Shown here piece by piece: positions 53,531-64,000 of a DNA stretch of 64,000 nucleotides. Within the stretch, counting starts at the first letter, position 1. The number at the start of each line of letters is the position of its first letter. A program made the translations under genes and the position numbers. The stretch is from NCBI GenBank assembly GCA_039090855.1, contig CM077025.1, positions 98,932,489 to 98,996,488 of the forward strand, written 5' to 3'. The notes beneath the pieces are model-generated. The model saw only the letters and a list, made by a program, of their open reading frames with translations, was not told the DNA's origin and searched no databases. The DNA is from Macrothele yani. Lineage: Eukaryota > Arthropoda > Arachnida > Araneae > Macrothelidae.

Positions 53531-53929
53531 ATTAACTTTCGACGTAGAAGGAATAGGCGAATCAAGAAGTTTGCACCAAGTGAATCCCTTCCCTCTAGCA
53601 GGTGAAAGTTTTAGGCGAGACAGAAATAGGCGAATCAAGAATTCTTTCGTCTCCTAAAACGGCGGAACCCATTAACTTTCGACGTACGGAGAATAGGCCA
53701 AACAAGAATAGGCGAATCAAGAAGTAACCGGTTACTTAAACAGGCAGTAGAAGAAGCACTTCGGCCTCCACCTGACCCCCACTCACAATCCCCACTGCTT
53801 GTGAGATGTGTGGGTGGGTGCGTAGATCAGATAGGAAACAGTAGAAGAGTGCATTAATGCGGATGGATAATGTTCTTGAGTTCCACGACGAGTCGTGATA
53901 TGGCTCTCCCGTCTTTAACCACAGTACAC
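53531..53929. other. Short local repeats, no gene
   Basis: AATAGGCGAATCAAGAA occurs three to four times between 53560 and 53720, together with ATTAACTTTCGACGTA twice. Nothing else is recognised. Confidence 0.6.
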
Positions 53930-54394
53930 TTTTAAGGTGACTAGGTTTTACGGGAGTTTTGATAATTCAAATTCTTTGGAACCTATAGGTATTTTTCGTA
54001 GAACCAAAATTGTTACACTTTATTGCTGAAATGTAAATTTATAACAGAAATGTGCACGTCGTGATTAAAATTATTACCCTAGTCCTATACAGATAGAAAG
54101 TAATACAAAAAACGTATGCCAAAGTTAATCATATCATGCAAATTTTATTTTTTTAGAGAACTAAGGCCAGCCTCTTTGAAATGCCTCACGATCACTCAGG
54201 CAAAATGTGTAACGGCAGTGTAACAGCGTCTAAGGACCTTTTCTGATTTATACGTGATGGTGTAAGTTAAAAAACTAAGAAATGATTTGCAACGGTATCT
54301 ATGTTCATAATCGACAGACTCCTGATTTAAGTTTTTCATTATTTATTCTTGACTAAATACACAACTAAAAAGCTAATGATGGTTCACGGATATA
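53930..54394 (+). repeat. Dispersed repeat R2, copy 2, left part
   Basis: Aligns with 16920-17250 (CTTTGGAACCTATAGGTATT, GCCAAAGTTAATCATATCAT, GGCCAGCCTCTTTGAAATGC). A Tc1-like element lies just after it. Confidence 0.6.
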
Positions 54395-55617
54395 CACTAT
54401 CTACCAACAAGTAATTGGACACCCCTGAAATCGACGATATCTGCGGTCCTGATACACGTCACGGCCGCCGCCGTTAAATATCGTGTGGGAAACAACAACG
54501 CAAGCAGTCGCATGCAAGATGCCACGCAGTTCGGAGCTCTCTGATTTCGAGAAAGGTGTAATCGTCGGGTATCACAGAAATGGCCGATCCATACGTGACA
54601 TATCCAGCAAGTTGAAGTACCCAAAATCGACAGTGGCCTACGTGATTGGCAAGTGGAAGATGAGAGGTGACTGTCGGAAAGTGCCCCGTCCCGGCAGACC
54701 CACAAAACTGGGAGTTAGAGACCGACGGGTGCTGGCCAGAGAAATTCGGAAGAACCACACCAAATCGATGGGCCACATCCGCGAGGAGTTTCAATAGGTA
54801 TCCAGGAGTGTTCTTTCGATGAATACCATCAGTAAGGAAGCCCGTCTGCCCTGTTATCGTGGACGTTCTGCCGCCCACAAGCCTTTGATCACCAAGTCCA
54901 ATAGCGCTGCTCGGCTGACTTGGTGCAAAGAACGTCGACAGTGGGCCGTTGAACAGTGGAAACAGGTTCTCTGGAGCGACGAATCAAGGTTCACCCTCTA
55001 CCGTTCGGATGGCAGGGTCTGGGTTTGGCGTCTGCCTGGAGAACGCCTCCTGCCGGAATGTAATGTATTGTGCCAACTGTGAAGTTCAGCTGCGGTGGAA
55101 TTACGATAAGTGTGTGTTTCTCCTGGTATGTAACGGGACCCTTCATCGCGATTCCTGGTAGACTCAACGCCGAGACCTACTGCACCATTTTGGATGACCA
55201 TGCGCTTCCTACGTTGTGGGAGTTTTACGGGGTGGACCCATGTTACTTTCAGGATGAAAATGCCACCTGTCATGTTGCGAAATCCACCATGGCTTGGTAT
55301 GGTGACTATGGGGTTAATCGAATAGACTGGCCTGCGCAGGCCCGGACCTTAACCCTATCGAGCACCTCTGGGACGAGCTGGAGCGTCAAATTAAGGGGTG
55401 CCCCCACCGTCCGAAATCGATGAAGGAACTGACCTGTCTACTCCATGCCGAGTGGAAGAAAATACCGCTAGCCGTCGTACAACGCCTAGTTGAGAGTATG
55501 CCCCGGAAGGTCGCAGCTGTAATCGCCGCTCGTGGAGGTTCCACCAACTACTGAAGGTGAATAAACTTCGTTTTCCTTTGCTATCACAGGTGTCCAATTA
55601 CTTGTTGGTAGATAGTG
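54395..55617 (+). mobile_element. Tc1-like transposon with matching long ends
   Basis: The inverted ends begin CACTATCTACCAACAAGTAA and match for about 28 bp on both sides. TA flanks it at 54393-54394 and 55618-55619. Length 1,223 bp, close to full length. Confidence 0.95.
54519..55553 (+). pseudogene. Tc1-like transposase, few lesions
   Basis: The start at 54519 (MPRSSELSDFEKG) fits the family. The helix-turn-helix part (SIRDISSKLKYPKSTVAYVI) and GRP hook are followed by a stop at about 54795-54797. The next frame carries WSDESRFTLY (first catalytic Asp) near 54975. After a shift near 55075, FQDENATCH (second Asp region, normally QDN) lies near 55250 and, after another shift, GPDLNPIEHLWDELE near 55345-55385 with the final Glu. 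The remainder to TGA 55551-55553 is alignable. The lesions are few, so the copy is fairly young but inactive. Confidence 0.88.
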
Positions 55618-55984
55618 TATAATAAACATAGAATGAATGAGTTATTAAACAATAATGACACCGTGCTTTAAGGTTATCTCGTCTGTTTTAAACAGTCTTA
55701 CCATGATTAATATTCCTTTTAGGAGTTCACATAACACACAGCTTATTCCAGCGATAGTACTTTTAGGTCATTATAATTCGTGTACTCTTTTAGAGCACTT
55801 TTGTAACAACAACTACACAGCATGTTCACACACAGTGAAGGGACGCCATCATCTCTCCTTCTCAACAATTGTCCAAGGTCGTGATCCCATAATTCTTTGC
55901 AACGCACCGCTTGCTGGCTGCTCGGCATCAACGCAAACGTAAGCAACTTGCAGCAGGTGTCCGATGAAGCAAAGGACGCTACCG
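55618..55984. other. Sequence between the Tc1-like element and the rest of R2
   Basis: Not present in R2 copy 1. It has no recognised domain or ends; it may be an older insertion that itself was the target of the Tc1 element. Confidence 0.35.
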
Positions 55985-56710
55985 TCCAACAGTACGAAAA
56001 TACAGAGCATAAGTAAGAAAACAAAAAGTATTTAGAATTGTGACACAAAAAGAGTAAAATTACTTAAATTATTTACTCTTGAATATAAAACACACACACA
56101 CACACACACACACAACATAATGACACAATGTTTTGCACATAGTAAAAGTCTTTTCTTTTGACTCTGTTGCATGTAAAAAAAAAAAAAATGATAAAGGAAT
56201 CTGTTTTTGCGTTTCTACGAAGAACCCCTTTTAGCTCACATTTTGAAGGATGCGAAGTTACGTGCAAACAAGTGTGATGTACGTGTATAACGCCTTGTCC
56301 ACATTGATATAAAAATTTGATTTATTCAACTCATATTTCATTCACATTTTCTTATTATTATACATTTTTATATAGGAACTCTTGCTATGGCTGTGAAAAG
56401 AGCCCTCAAGTCCTCTGGAATAACTGCTTTTCCGTCGCCCAGTTTTTATAAACTAAAGCGAGAATGATTTCTTGAAGATTTGACTCATTTACTGGAGGAA
56501 AAAATTGCTTTTCCTTTTAACACTTCAATCAAATCTGCCGTCAAAAATTCCTGGCTATTTATTTAACTAGTTTCACATCAAGTTTCCTCAAAAATTTTGA
56601 AAAATCCTTCTGCTGAAGCTAGAGGCCATCTTAGCTGTGAGCCGCTCCCCCGCTCCCCGCACCGAGGAGTTGCGGGGGCTATCAGTACGCACATGGCTAA
56701 GCTCCTGATG
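55985..56710 (+). repeat. Dispersed repeat R2, copy 2, right part
   Basis: Matches 17240-17390 and 24380-25250 (ACGAAAATACAGAGCATAAG, TTTTGAAGGATGCG, GCCGTCAAAAATTCCTGGCT, GCGGGGGCTATCAGTACGC). A (CA)n microsatellite lies at about 56091-56114. Confidence 0.6.
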
Positions 56711-56966
56711 CAGTGGCGGATCACCGCACATGCGCAGCAAGTTAGTGTTTGGGGCCTCAGTATCGCAGGAGCCTCAAAAACCATAAAGAAAAAAAAACTG
56801 GGTTTTTTTAACGACAGTAAAGATAAATTGTGTTGTATTCTATGATGTTATTTTCATAGTGAGTAACAGGTTCGTGCGCTATGTACGGAACTACGTTCAG
56901 CGTCTAGTGCGCATTATTACTAGCACAACATCCAGTTACCTTTCTTGAGGCTTAACGCCAAATACT

Positions 56967-56997
<31 letters not shown>

Positions 56998-57214
56998 TGG
57001 TTATCTGTTTGTAATGTGCTAGCGGTAAGGGCTCATTTTCCGTATTTAAAAGGGTTAAAAAATTTACGCAGTCCATTAAGTCAGGTTCATTTAAGCGATT
57101 TGTCACTTATGCTTATTGAAAAAAACGTTCAATCAGTAGCTTACGAATCTGTTATTAAAAAATTCGCTACACTTAAGCGGAAAAATCTCCGCTTTAATAT
57201 AGTATTTATGTGTA
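56711..57214. other. Spacer with possible hAT end, no gene
   Basis: CAGTGGCGGATCACC at 56713 looks like a hAT-type end, but no partner was found. A run of about 26 A lies at 56968-56993. The 78-residue frame at 57016-57252 has no recognised features. Confidence 0.35.
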
Positions 57215-58526
57215 CACAGTGTGGCAAAGAATTTTTAAGACTGGGTCTATAAAATGAAATAGAAACAAGAAATTATAATTTGTTTTGGTTTGTTATTCAA
57301 AATAAGTCCCTCCTGCTTCAATACACTTGTTACAGCGATTTAATAATGATTCGAATGCCTGTTCCAGTTCACTTTGCGGAATTGCCTCCAAAGCACGCAT
57401 CGAAGCTGTTTGTATGGTCGAAATATCATAAAAAAAACACCCTTTTGACGTCATTTTAAGTTTTGGGAATAAAGAAAAGTCGCAGGGTGCTAAATCAGGC
57501 GAATACTGTGGATGATTCAACACACAGACGTTATCTTTCGCCAAAAATCTACGAACAAGAAGTGAGGTGTGACTGAGTGCATTATCGTGCAACAAACACC
57601 AACTGTTTTCATCCCGATATTCTGGACGAATGCGACGAATTCTGCCCATCAAATGCCTCAAAACATTTAAATAAAACTCACCAGTAATTGTTTGTCCACT
57701 TGGAACAAATTCTTTGTGGATAATACCCTTACTATCGAAGAATGTAATGAGCATTGTTTTGATTTTCGATGGAACTTTTCTTGTTTGTTTGGCTTGTGGT
57801 GAGTTTTTTTACTTCCATTCCGCACTTTGTCGCTTTGTTTTAGGATCATGTTGAAAATACCATGTTTCATCACCTGTAACAATCGATTTTAAGAAGTTTG
57901 GATCATTTTCAGCAGCTCAAATGATGTCTCTGCAATGTGCACTTCTCCTTGATTTTTGTTCATTGGTTAACGTGTGTTGAACAAATTTAGCAGAGACTTT
58001 TGTTTTGCCCAAGTCTTTATGCAGGATGGTTCGAAAAATTTCTTTGTTGATGTTTAAAGACTCTTCCATCATTCTTAGTGACGCACATCGATTGTTTGCC
58101 ACGAAATCACGCACCTTTTCAATAATCTCAGGTGTCCTCGATGGACTTGGTCTTCCGGTATGCTTATCATTTTCTAGCGTATCTCCTTCATCCAAAAAAC
58201 GTTTGTGCCACAGGAAAACATTTGATCTACTTAAGCAAAACTCACCGTAAACTTGTTTCATCATTTGGGGCGTTTCCGAGGCACTTTTACCAAGTTTTTC
58301 GTTAAATTTAATAACAGCCCTTTATTCTATCTTAATAATTCAACATGAAAAAAATTTTACTTCTCTAATGAACGGCCTTTCGTTTGAGTTACTTTAACAA
58401 CTGCGCAGTACTTTTGGCAGAAAGCAAGCAGATGGTCATGGTTTATAACACATTCGCGATTACACTGGTGGCGCCACCGTAGGCTGAAATCTAGCGCCAG
58501 TCTTAAAAATTCTTTGACGCACTGTG
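57215..58526 (-). mobile_element. Mariner transposon, complete ends
   Basis: The left end CACAGTGTGGCAAAGAATTT and inverted right end CACAGTGCGTCAAAGAATTT continue matching for about 30 bp. TA flanks at 57213-57214 and 58527-58528. Length 1,312 bp, the typical mariner size. Confidence 0.95.
57293..58320 (-). pseudogene. Mariner transposase (DD34D type), disrupted
   Basis: Reading from about 58320: RAVIKFNEKLGKSASETPQM, then the helix-turn-helix DNA-binding part (WHKRFLDEGDTLENDKHTGR, SLRMMEESLNINKE), ending in a stop near 57917. The middle (TGDETWYFQHDPK, first Asp, near 57880-57830) and the catalytic part (57754-57293) follow in shifted frames, with HDNALSHTS (second Asp) and SPDLAPCDFSLFPKLK (final Asp). 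The D-34-D spacing marks mariner rather than Tc1. A stop codon precedes the first block where a glutamine codon would be expected. Confidence 0.9.
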
Positions 58527-58528
58527 TA

Positions 58529-59084
58529 TATACTCAGATATTTCATTTATTTATTTTGCCCCGAGGATCGTGGAGTGTGCAATACGGTTTGTAAATTTGT
58601 CTTTCCTTTTTATTCATATGTTCTTTTCAAGAGCTGGCAAAACTGTATGTGCATGATGGACGTGAGCGTCAATTGGAAGCTCAGAAATTTTGGGTCTCGT
58701 ACGCTGAATTTGGTGTTACAGGGCTAGATTTCTTGCAAGCTGCGGGTATCTCTCTTTATTACTCTTTATTGCCCTTAACATATAGGACAGAGCATTATCG
58801 CATCGCAAACTGCGAATCAAATCGACCTGAATCGCTCCGCAGAGATGACTCTGCTTCGCATGCATTGCGATACATTTCATTTTGAACTCCCGTTACACTG
58901 ACCTTCAGTGAACTTTTTGAACATTTATGGCGCTTGCTGTGGCACTTATGCCAATATTACTTTTTTCCCCGTGATTTCCTCTTATTTTTAAAGTGTTTGG
59001 ACGGACAGAAGTTGTTCAAGGTTAATTGCTGTAATAGATAAACCTCAGAGAACCGAAGGAGAAAATCAGTCATAGATTTCCAGA
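58529..59084. other. Spacer, nothing recognised
   Basis: Mixed AT-rich sequence. A 78-residue frame at 58649-58885 has no known domain. It may include decayed parts of the hAT transposase that follows. Confidence 0.35.
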
Positions 59085-59540
59085 CATGACAGGTGAAACA
59101 GTGAAGTGTCTGAAGGTTTTAGATGTGACATTATGGCCAAAAGATCGTGAGTCCCTTAAAATATTTTGGTCAGGATGAAATTAGGTACGTGATTCAACAT
59201 TTGCCTTTTTGCTGCAAGCCAAGAATGGGGAGAGCTTAAGGAATTCTGGCTCCAGAATATGGCAACTTCATCAAGAGAAGACTTGTGGTTCTTCATTTTA
59301 CAATCCAAAAGGAATATCTACTGTAATATTTCTCATCTTTTTGAAATACTTCTAGTTTTGCCTGTGTCTAACCCCATTGTAGAGAGGGGGCTTTCTTACA
59401 TGAGTCGCATAAAGAGTGACTATCGCAGCAGTCTTAGTGAATCTTCGTTGGAAAATTTAATGCGCATATCTGTTGAAGAGCCCTCTATAGACAAATTTTC
59501 ATCTAATGAGGCCGTAAATTTTTTTTTCAAAACCACCTAG
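59085..59540 (+). pseudogene. hAT transposase C-terminal dimerisation domain
   Basis: 59085-59165 encodes a block like LKVLDVTLWPKDRESLKIF, then after frame breaks 59259-59540 gives 93 residues ending in the hATC dimerisation signature: LFEILLVLPVSNPIVERGLS, YMSRIKSDYRSSLSESSLEN, LMRISVEEPSIDKF. This is the most conserved part of hAT proteins. The catalytic and zinc-finger regions upstream are missing. Confidence 0.85.
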
Positions 59541-60166
59541 GCCCAACACACGCCCGTATGGCAAAAGAAAAATTTGTGACGTTGAATAGGAGCAGCAATA
59601 AAAAAGGTAATAAATAAATAATGCATCTAAAAAAAAATTCTAGTTTGTTTTCGGGCAGGCAGTGGACTGCTATCATAGAGTAATGGCTTACTACTAATCA
59701 AAAATTTCTCATTGCTACACAGAACTCAGTTTGTATAGCAAAACACAGGATCCACTATTCACTTTGTCTCTTGTTTAAATGAGGTGGCTACCAATGGAAG
59801 CTACTAGAGGTGGGGGGGGGCTGAACAGTGCTTGGCTGGATGATCTAAGCCCTGTTCAGATCCCCCTTCCCCCACTCCGACGCTTCCCCAATGTTTTTAG
59901 TTAGCAAAGCCCCAGTGTCAAACTTCATTCCAAAGCTTCAAGCCACCGATTTACAGTCATTCGCCAAAGTTTAAGGCCACCTTTTGGTATTAGGAGATTT
60001 CTGCCGATTGCGTCAGCTACTGTCTGTATTACTCAACTTCATGTAGATGTTATATCATCCTACAGCGGCAGATGTTGATAGAGTTGGGCGAAGCGTGATG
60101 CGAGCGTCAGTTTGTTTCTGGTTTTCATGCTGAGAGGTTTCGCACGTATTTTCTAAATAGCAAAAA
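59541..60166. other. Spacer, probably including the left end of the next Tc1-like element
   Basis: TTAAGGCCACCTTTTGGTAT near 59970 may be part of a decayed Tc1 end. A run of 10 G lies at 59811-59820. No gene seen. Confidence 0.4.
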
Positions 60167-61282
60167 ATGGGCAAAAATCGTCATTAAGTGTTATTCAGAT
60201 GTCCTGATCTTTGACCTCAAATAGTGACTTTAGGTGAATGTGAGAAAGACTGCTATTCATTATACGATCATGAAATATCGAGATACAGGTGAATTTAGCG
60301 ACCGAAAGAAAAATGGACGTCCAAGGAAAACAACCTCCATGTGATGACAGTACCGAAAAACGAAGAGTTTTGCGTTATACGATAAGTTCGTGCAAGAAAA
60401 TCAAGGCCTTTCTACATTCAAAAGGGTCTGATATTAATATCAGCACTATTTCCCGACGTCTTAGCAAAGATTTTGGATTAAAGTCTTATAAACCTGCACA
60501 TAAACCTAGAGCCGCCCCGGTGGCGCAGTGGTCTAAGCGATGGCCTCTGATCATTCGTCCGGAAGGGGTCCGGGTTCGAATCCCGGTGAGGCATGGATGT
60601 TGTGTTTGTCTTACGGCACTGGCTCTCTCCCTTCCCTGGAACCAGTGACCCTAAATTAGGGACGGGCGACTGCTTATAGCCCATTGAGTTGCTCACGGTG
60701 GTCGTTAAACCTCCAATCAAAAAAAAAAAAAAGAAAAAAAAAAAAGAAGAGACTCCAGTTTGCGAAGCGTCATCAATCGTGGACTTCTGAAAATTGGAGC
60801 CAAGTTCTTTTTTCCGACGAATCAACTGTACGTCAATTTGAATCTCGTGAAGCACATGTTCGACGAACAAAGAGCAAAAGGTTTGATGAAAAATACACCG
60901 TTAGCACCGTGAGGCATCCTACTAGTCAGATGATACGGGTTACTATGTCAGCATCCGGTACTGCTTCATTATTCTTTTTGCCGACAGACACTTTTTATGC
61001 GGAAATGTCACGTGAGAAGCTGTTAACTCAAATCCACAGATCTTTATGCATGATGCCACAGATCAAAGACAGTAAAGGACTACTTGCAGAAGAAAAATAC
61101 AACTGTGCCTGACTGGCCGGGTAATAGTCCCGACCTTAACCCCACTGAAAATGTGTGTACCACTTTAAAAGACAAGGTAGCAGAAAAACAGCCATCAAAT
61201 TCCTGAGCTTTGATTGACGCGATAAAGTGCGTGTGGTACAAAGTCATTTCAAGTGACTACTGCAAATCCTTCATTGAGAGTA
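60167..61282 (+). pseudogene. Tc1-like transposase, interrupted by a SINE
   Basis: It begins MGKNRH at 60167 and reads, with frame changes, through a helix-turn-helix region, KTAIHYTIMKYRDTGEFSDR, KKNGRPRKTT (GRPRK hook) and a second DNA-binding helix set ending SYKPAHKPR at 60510. A SINE (60511-60745) interrupts. The gene resumes with RLQFAKRHQSWTSENWSQVL and FSDEST (first Asp, near 60815), then MSASGTASLFFLPTDTFY, a decayed DDE middle, SPDLNPTE-like sequence near 61125-61150 (PDLNPTEN, final Glu), and LIDAIKCVWYKVISSDYCKS to 61282. A younger Tc1-like element follows at 61285. Confidence 0.85.
60511..60747 (+). mobile_element. tRNA-derived SINE, full-length
   Basis: The cleanest copy of the family: A box region TGGCGCAGTGGTCTAAGCGA, B box GGTTCGAATCCCGG, body GGGACGGGCGACTGCTTATA, tail CGTTAAACCTCCAATC followed by an A-run with two G interruptions. 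It lies inside a Tc1-like transposase gene. The target duplication is not clear (a short AGA at both sides). Confidence 0.95.
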
Positions 61283-61284
61283 TA

Positions 61285-62384
61285 CACTGAGTGGCCACTT
61301 CATTATGACCACCCTCAGCACTTCATTGGGCCACCTTTTGCATTTAATACTGCGTCGATTCTTCGTGGCATGGACTCCACGAGATGCTAGTAGGTGGTTT
61401 GTGGAATCTGAGACCCTTCTTGATGAATAGCACTTTCCAAGAGTGTGAGATTGCAGGGTTGTGGATCCAGCTGTCTGATAGCTCGTTCAACATCATTCCA
61501 CGAATTCTCAATGGAGTTGAGATCTGGAGATTGTAGGGGCCACCTAAGCAACGTAAACTCACCGGCATGTTCTTGAAACCAATCCTGTACAATACGAGCA
61601 CTATGGCAGGACGCATTATCTTGTTGAAAGTAGCCATCGCCATTGGGATAAACCATCCACATGACAGGATGCACTTGGTCCGCAACGATGTTTAGATATG
61701 ATGTGCCAATCAGACGTTGATCAACACGAATTAAAGGGCCCAAAGCATGCCAGGAAAACATTCCCGAAACCATAACGTTGCCTCCACTATCTTGAAGGGT
61801 TGTAACAATGCATTTGGGGTCCATGCTTTCGTGCTGTTTCCCCCAAATTCTCACTCGGCCATCGGCATGGTGCAACTGAAAACGTGACTCATCGGACCAC
61901 ATAATTTGTTTCCAATTATCGACTGTTCAATCCTTGTGCTCCTGTGAGAACTGGAGACGTTTTCTCTTGTTAACTGCAGACAGCAAAGGTGTTCGAACAG
62001 GCCTTGGGCTGCCACATCCCACCCGATGCAGTGTACGGCGAACAATGCATGCAGAGATCATTTGAGGGGATCCTTGATTAAGATGGTCTGTAATTTGCCG
62101 CACGGTTGCCCTTCTGTTGTCTGTTACCAGTCTGGGCACTCTCCGTTCCGCCCGAGCAGTCACTAGTCGATGACGACCACACGTTGCACGTAGAGAACCA
62201 ATTTTTTTGGCTGACAGTCCAGTCTTTAAACACTTTAACAACAGCTGCTCTGGAACATTTCACGAATGCTACGGTTCCGGGTATACTAGCTCCATGGCTC
62301 CGAGCTCCTACAATCATCCCACGTTGAAAGTCCGTCAAATCGCATTTTTTACCCATCTCGTCACCCAAAAATCACTGCTACTAC
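61285..62384 (-). mobile_element. Tc1-like transposon nested in another, right end cut by an LTR element
   Basis: The left end CACTGAGTGGCCACTTCATT follows TA (61283-61284) in the tail of the 60167-61282 transposase. The matching right end is absent: sequence of the element stops at 62384, about 16 bp past the transposase start, where the LTR retrotransposon begins. The missing end should lie beyond the window if the LTR element inserted here. Confidence 0.88.
61387..62368 (-). pseudogene. Tc1-like transposase, two lesions
   Basis: The start is at 62368 (MGDEMGKKCDLTDFQRGMIV; an internal ATG may be used). The helix-turn-helix segment changes frame near 62240-62200. The next 104-residue part (GRHRLVTARAERRVPRLVTD, TVRQITDHLNQGSPQMI) ends at a stop near 61930. 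The rest reads MWSDESRFQLHH (first Asp), FQQDNASCHSA (second Asp) and SPDLNSIENSWNDVERAI (final Glu), i.e. DD34E, to 61387. One frameshift and one stop, so recently inactivated. Confidence 0.9.
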
Positions 62385-62982
62385 TGTAACCGGGGCTTAC
62401 ATATTTATCAGAAGCGAGATTCTGTAGCCATTTTTGTGATACTGAATTGGAATCATTTCCTTTCAATTCCCGCCATTTGGACGAAAGGCAAATGAGTATT
62501 TCCTTTCCCACGCGACGCAGCAGATGGCAATTAGGGAATCTTGCGATTTTCGGAGAAGAGACATCTCAGGGTGTAGCCGGAGGGAACGCGGTGGCAATGG
62601 GTCGACGAAGCAAGATAGTTTTTAGCAGGAGGTGCAGTATGCTTCGGGTCGAAAGGGACGGAGGAAGGAATAGTTTTTGAGTGGCCGGAAGGAGAGAGGA
62701 GGATTTTCGGCGGTGTAGAATACTGAGGGAGAACGGAAAGAATGAAAGCACGAAAAGGACAGAAGCTTGGTGACATTCCCCGTATGATCTGAATAAACGT
62801 TTTCCTCACTGCAAAAATTTAGCTTCAGTCGATTCACTTTTCTACGGTTTGTATTGTTTTTATCTGCTCCAGTTGGAATAATTACGGATTAAACCACCGA
62901 TACCGAACTTACGGCAAAGGAAGCACAAACGAATCCTCCACACAGGGTGCTGTTATAGAATTCAGCTCCAAGCCCTGTAACA
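62385..62982 (+). repeat. 5' LTR of a retrotransposon extending past the window
   Basis: Begins TGTAACCGGGGC and ends AGCCCTGTAACA, with TG...CA ends, followed 6 bases later by a clear primer-binding site. AATAAA at about 62791 is a plausible polyadenylation signal. The other LTR is not in the window, so the left boundary rests on the primer-binding site spacing and on where the Tc1-like sequence stops. Confidence 0.75.
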
Positions 62983-62988
62983 TTTAAA

Positions 62989-63006
62989 TGGCGCCCGAAC
63001 AGGGGC
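62989..63006 (+). other. Primer-binding site matching tRNA-Lys
   Basis: TGGCGCCCGAACAGGGG has the TGG start and the sequence expected for the 3' end of tRNA-Lys (UUU), a primer used by several retroelements. It is six bases from the LTR end. Confidence 0.8.
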
Positions 63007-63608
63007 TCTCTAGATCTTCCATTCACCGGTACGGAACCCGAGCATCTTTATTAAGCAGCATGGAACTCGAGCATCGCCGATGAAAAGCTGAGCGGTTCTT
63101 CGGTATTTGGTTTTTCAGTGCAGCAACGTGGAGTCTTCAAGTCACCGACGTGGGGCCTGAGTGTATTTTATTCCTCATCGTGGAGACCTGTTCCTGTTCG
63201 AATTTTCCTACAATCTGGGACATTTTGGATGGACCAGTGATAGTGCTACTAGACTTTGCGGGACAATCAAAACTGTGTGTGTCAAAAAACATTCTGGATT
63301 ACGAAGTCAAGCGACGTGCTGTAAGTACAAAAAAATATTTTCTTCCATTTTTAAAGTCACCCACTCTTTCTGTAAAATCCCACACCACCCGCCGCTGGTA
63401 GTCAAAACATTTTTATGCATCATAATTGCTGAACGTTAAGATTCGTTAACACAGAGCTTTCCATGAAAAATATTTTTCATTGATTCTTTACAGTGCACAT
63501 GATACTCGTAAGAGACAAGTGTGATATAAAAACACATTTTTAGCCATGATATAACAAGTATTTTCGGCAAGTATATAACAAACATTTTTTGGTATTTTCT
63601 GCAGCATC
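63007..63608 (+). other. Untranslated leader of the LTR retrotransposon
   Basis: Between the primer-binding site and the first good gag ATG. Frames at 63150-63439 are open but lack known domains. Confidence 0.5.
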
Positions 63609-64000
63609 ATGTATTGCATGAAACTCAATGCCGAGAATTCCACTTCGGAATGTTTTAACGCCACAGAGCCTTATAGCAGGGATGTACAGCCCCAATTAGA
63701 TACTCAAGAAGGGAGCATGTTGCAACTAATGATGAAAAAACTTGAGGCTAGTGATAAAGCTATTAAAGCACTGATGGACGAAGTGATCGCGTTGAAAATG
63801 CAATTACAGAAAGAGAAACGCCGTGAAACAATGGGATACCGAGACCCTTATATTCAAAACAGGTATCAAAATAGGAAGAAATCTTGTTGGACCTGTGGTT
63901 CACATTTTCACCTGCGGCGGCATTGCAGGGAAAAGCCTCCCTCAAATTTCTTCGGTAGGCGTTATTACAGGCCTCAACCCAGGTCACCGCCTAGAGATGA
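63609..64000 (+). CDS. gag: Gag-like protein with CCHC zinc knuckle, runs off the window
   Basis: The frame is open from ATG 63609 (MYCMKLNAENSTSECF) to the last base. Residues 37-75 form a likely coiled coil (LMMKKLEASDKAIKALMDEV, IALKMQLQKEKRRE). A CCHC zinc knuckle is complete at C93, C96, H101, C106 (CWTCGSHFHLRRHC), followed by a basic, arginine-rich tail (GRRYYRPQPRS). No capsid domain is present before the knuckle, so this is either a very short Gag or an exon-like restart. Pol, if any, lies outside the window. The start is the first ATG of the frame that precedes the coiled coil; a later one is possible. Confidence 0.75.
   Translation, partial: MYCMKLNAENSTSECFNATEPYSRDVQPQLDTQEGSMLQLMMKKLEASDKAIKALMDEVIALKMQLQKEKRRETMGYRDPYIQNRYQNRKKSCWTCGSHFHLRRHCREKPPSNFFGRRYYRPQPRSPPRD

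Overview
This is eukaryotic, probably invertebrate (most likely arthropod), intergenic or intronic DNA made almost entirely of transposable elements. The evidence is the mix of families: Tc1-like and mariner elements with TA target duplications, hAT elements with 8-bp duplications, an RTE-like LINE with short-repeat tails, tRNA-derived SINEs with poly(A) tails, Gypsy-type LTR retrotransposons, foldback elements and AT-rich satellites. I find no bacterial operon structure and no host exon I can defend. The species cannot be named from sequence alone.

Layout. 1-6.1 kb: a Tc1-like element (TA duplication), a complete hAT element (8-bp duplication), a truncated Tc1-like transposase and a LINE 3' end. 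6.3-8.2 kb: tandem-unit repeat R1, each unit with a CTCF-core-like GC-rich motif. 8.2-14.1 kb: one decayed LINE split by an LTR of family B and by a solo LTR of Gypsy family A. 15.9-16.6 kb: an 82-bp minisatellite. 17.4-24.2 kb: a pol-less family A element with two 3.0-kb chimeric LTRs. 26.1-27.9 kb: a hAT element carrying a SINE and a hAT MITE. 28-29.3 kb: the only stretch that looks low in repeats. 29.3-43.05 kb: a satellite array split by a 12-kb Gypsy element with an intact pol frame; its 3' LTR was itself split by a 3.7-kb foldback element that later received two SINEs. 43.1-44.4 kb: a second, inverted R1. 45-53 kb: tRNA-like repeats, SINEs, a mariner with an internal 31-bp minisatellite, foldbacks, a 140-bp satellite and a LINE fragment with a 12-bp duplication. 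54-59.5 kb: a Tc1-like element, a mariner and a hAT fragment. 60-64 kb: a Tc1 nested in a Tc1, cut by an LTR retrotransposon whose gag runs off the window end.

The most notable points are: a textbook -1 frameshift heptamer just before the Gypsy gag stop; a chimeric LTR that has captured the polypurine tract and LTR start of another family; a 5' LTR shortened to 276 bp with a perfect 23-bp hairpin at the junction; a minisatellite open in all three frames inside a mariner gene; and regular arrays of CTCF-like motifs. Apart from the Gypsy pol frame and the partial gag at the right edge, every transposase and reverse transcriptase here looks broken or truncated.
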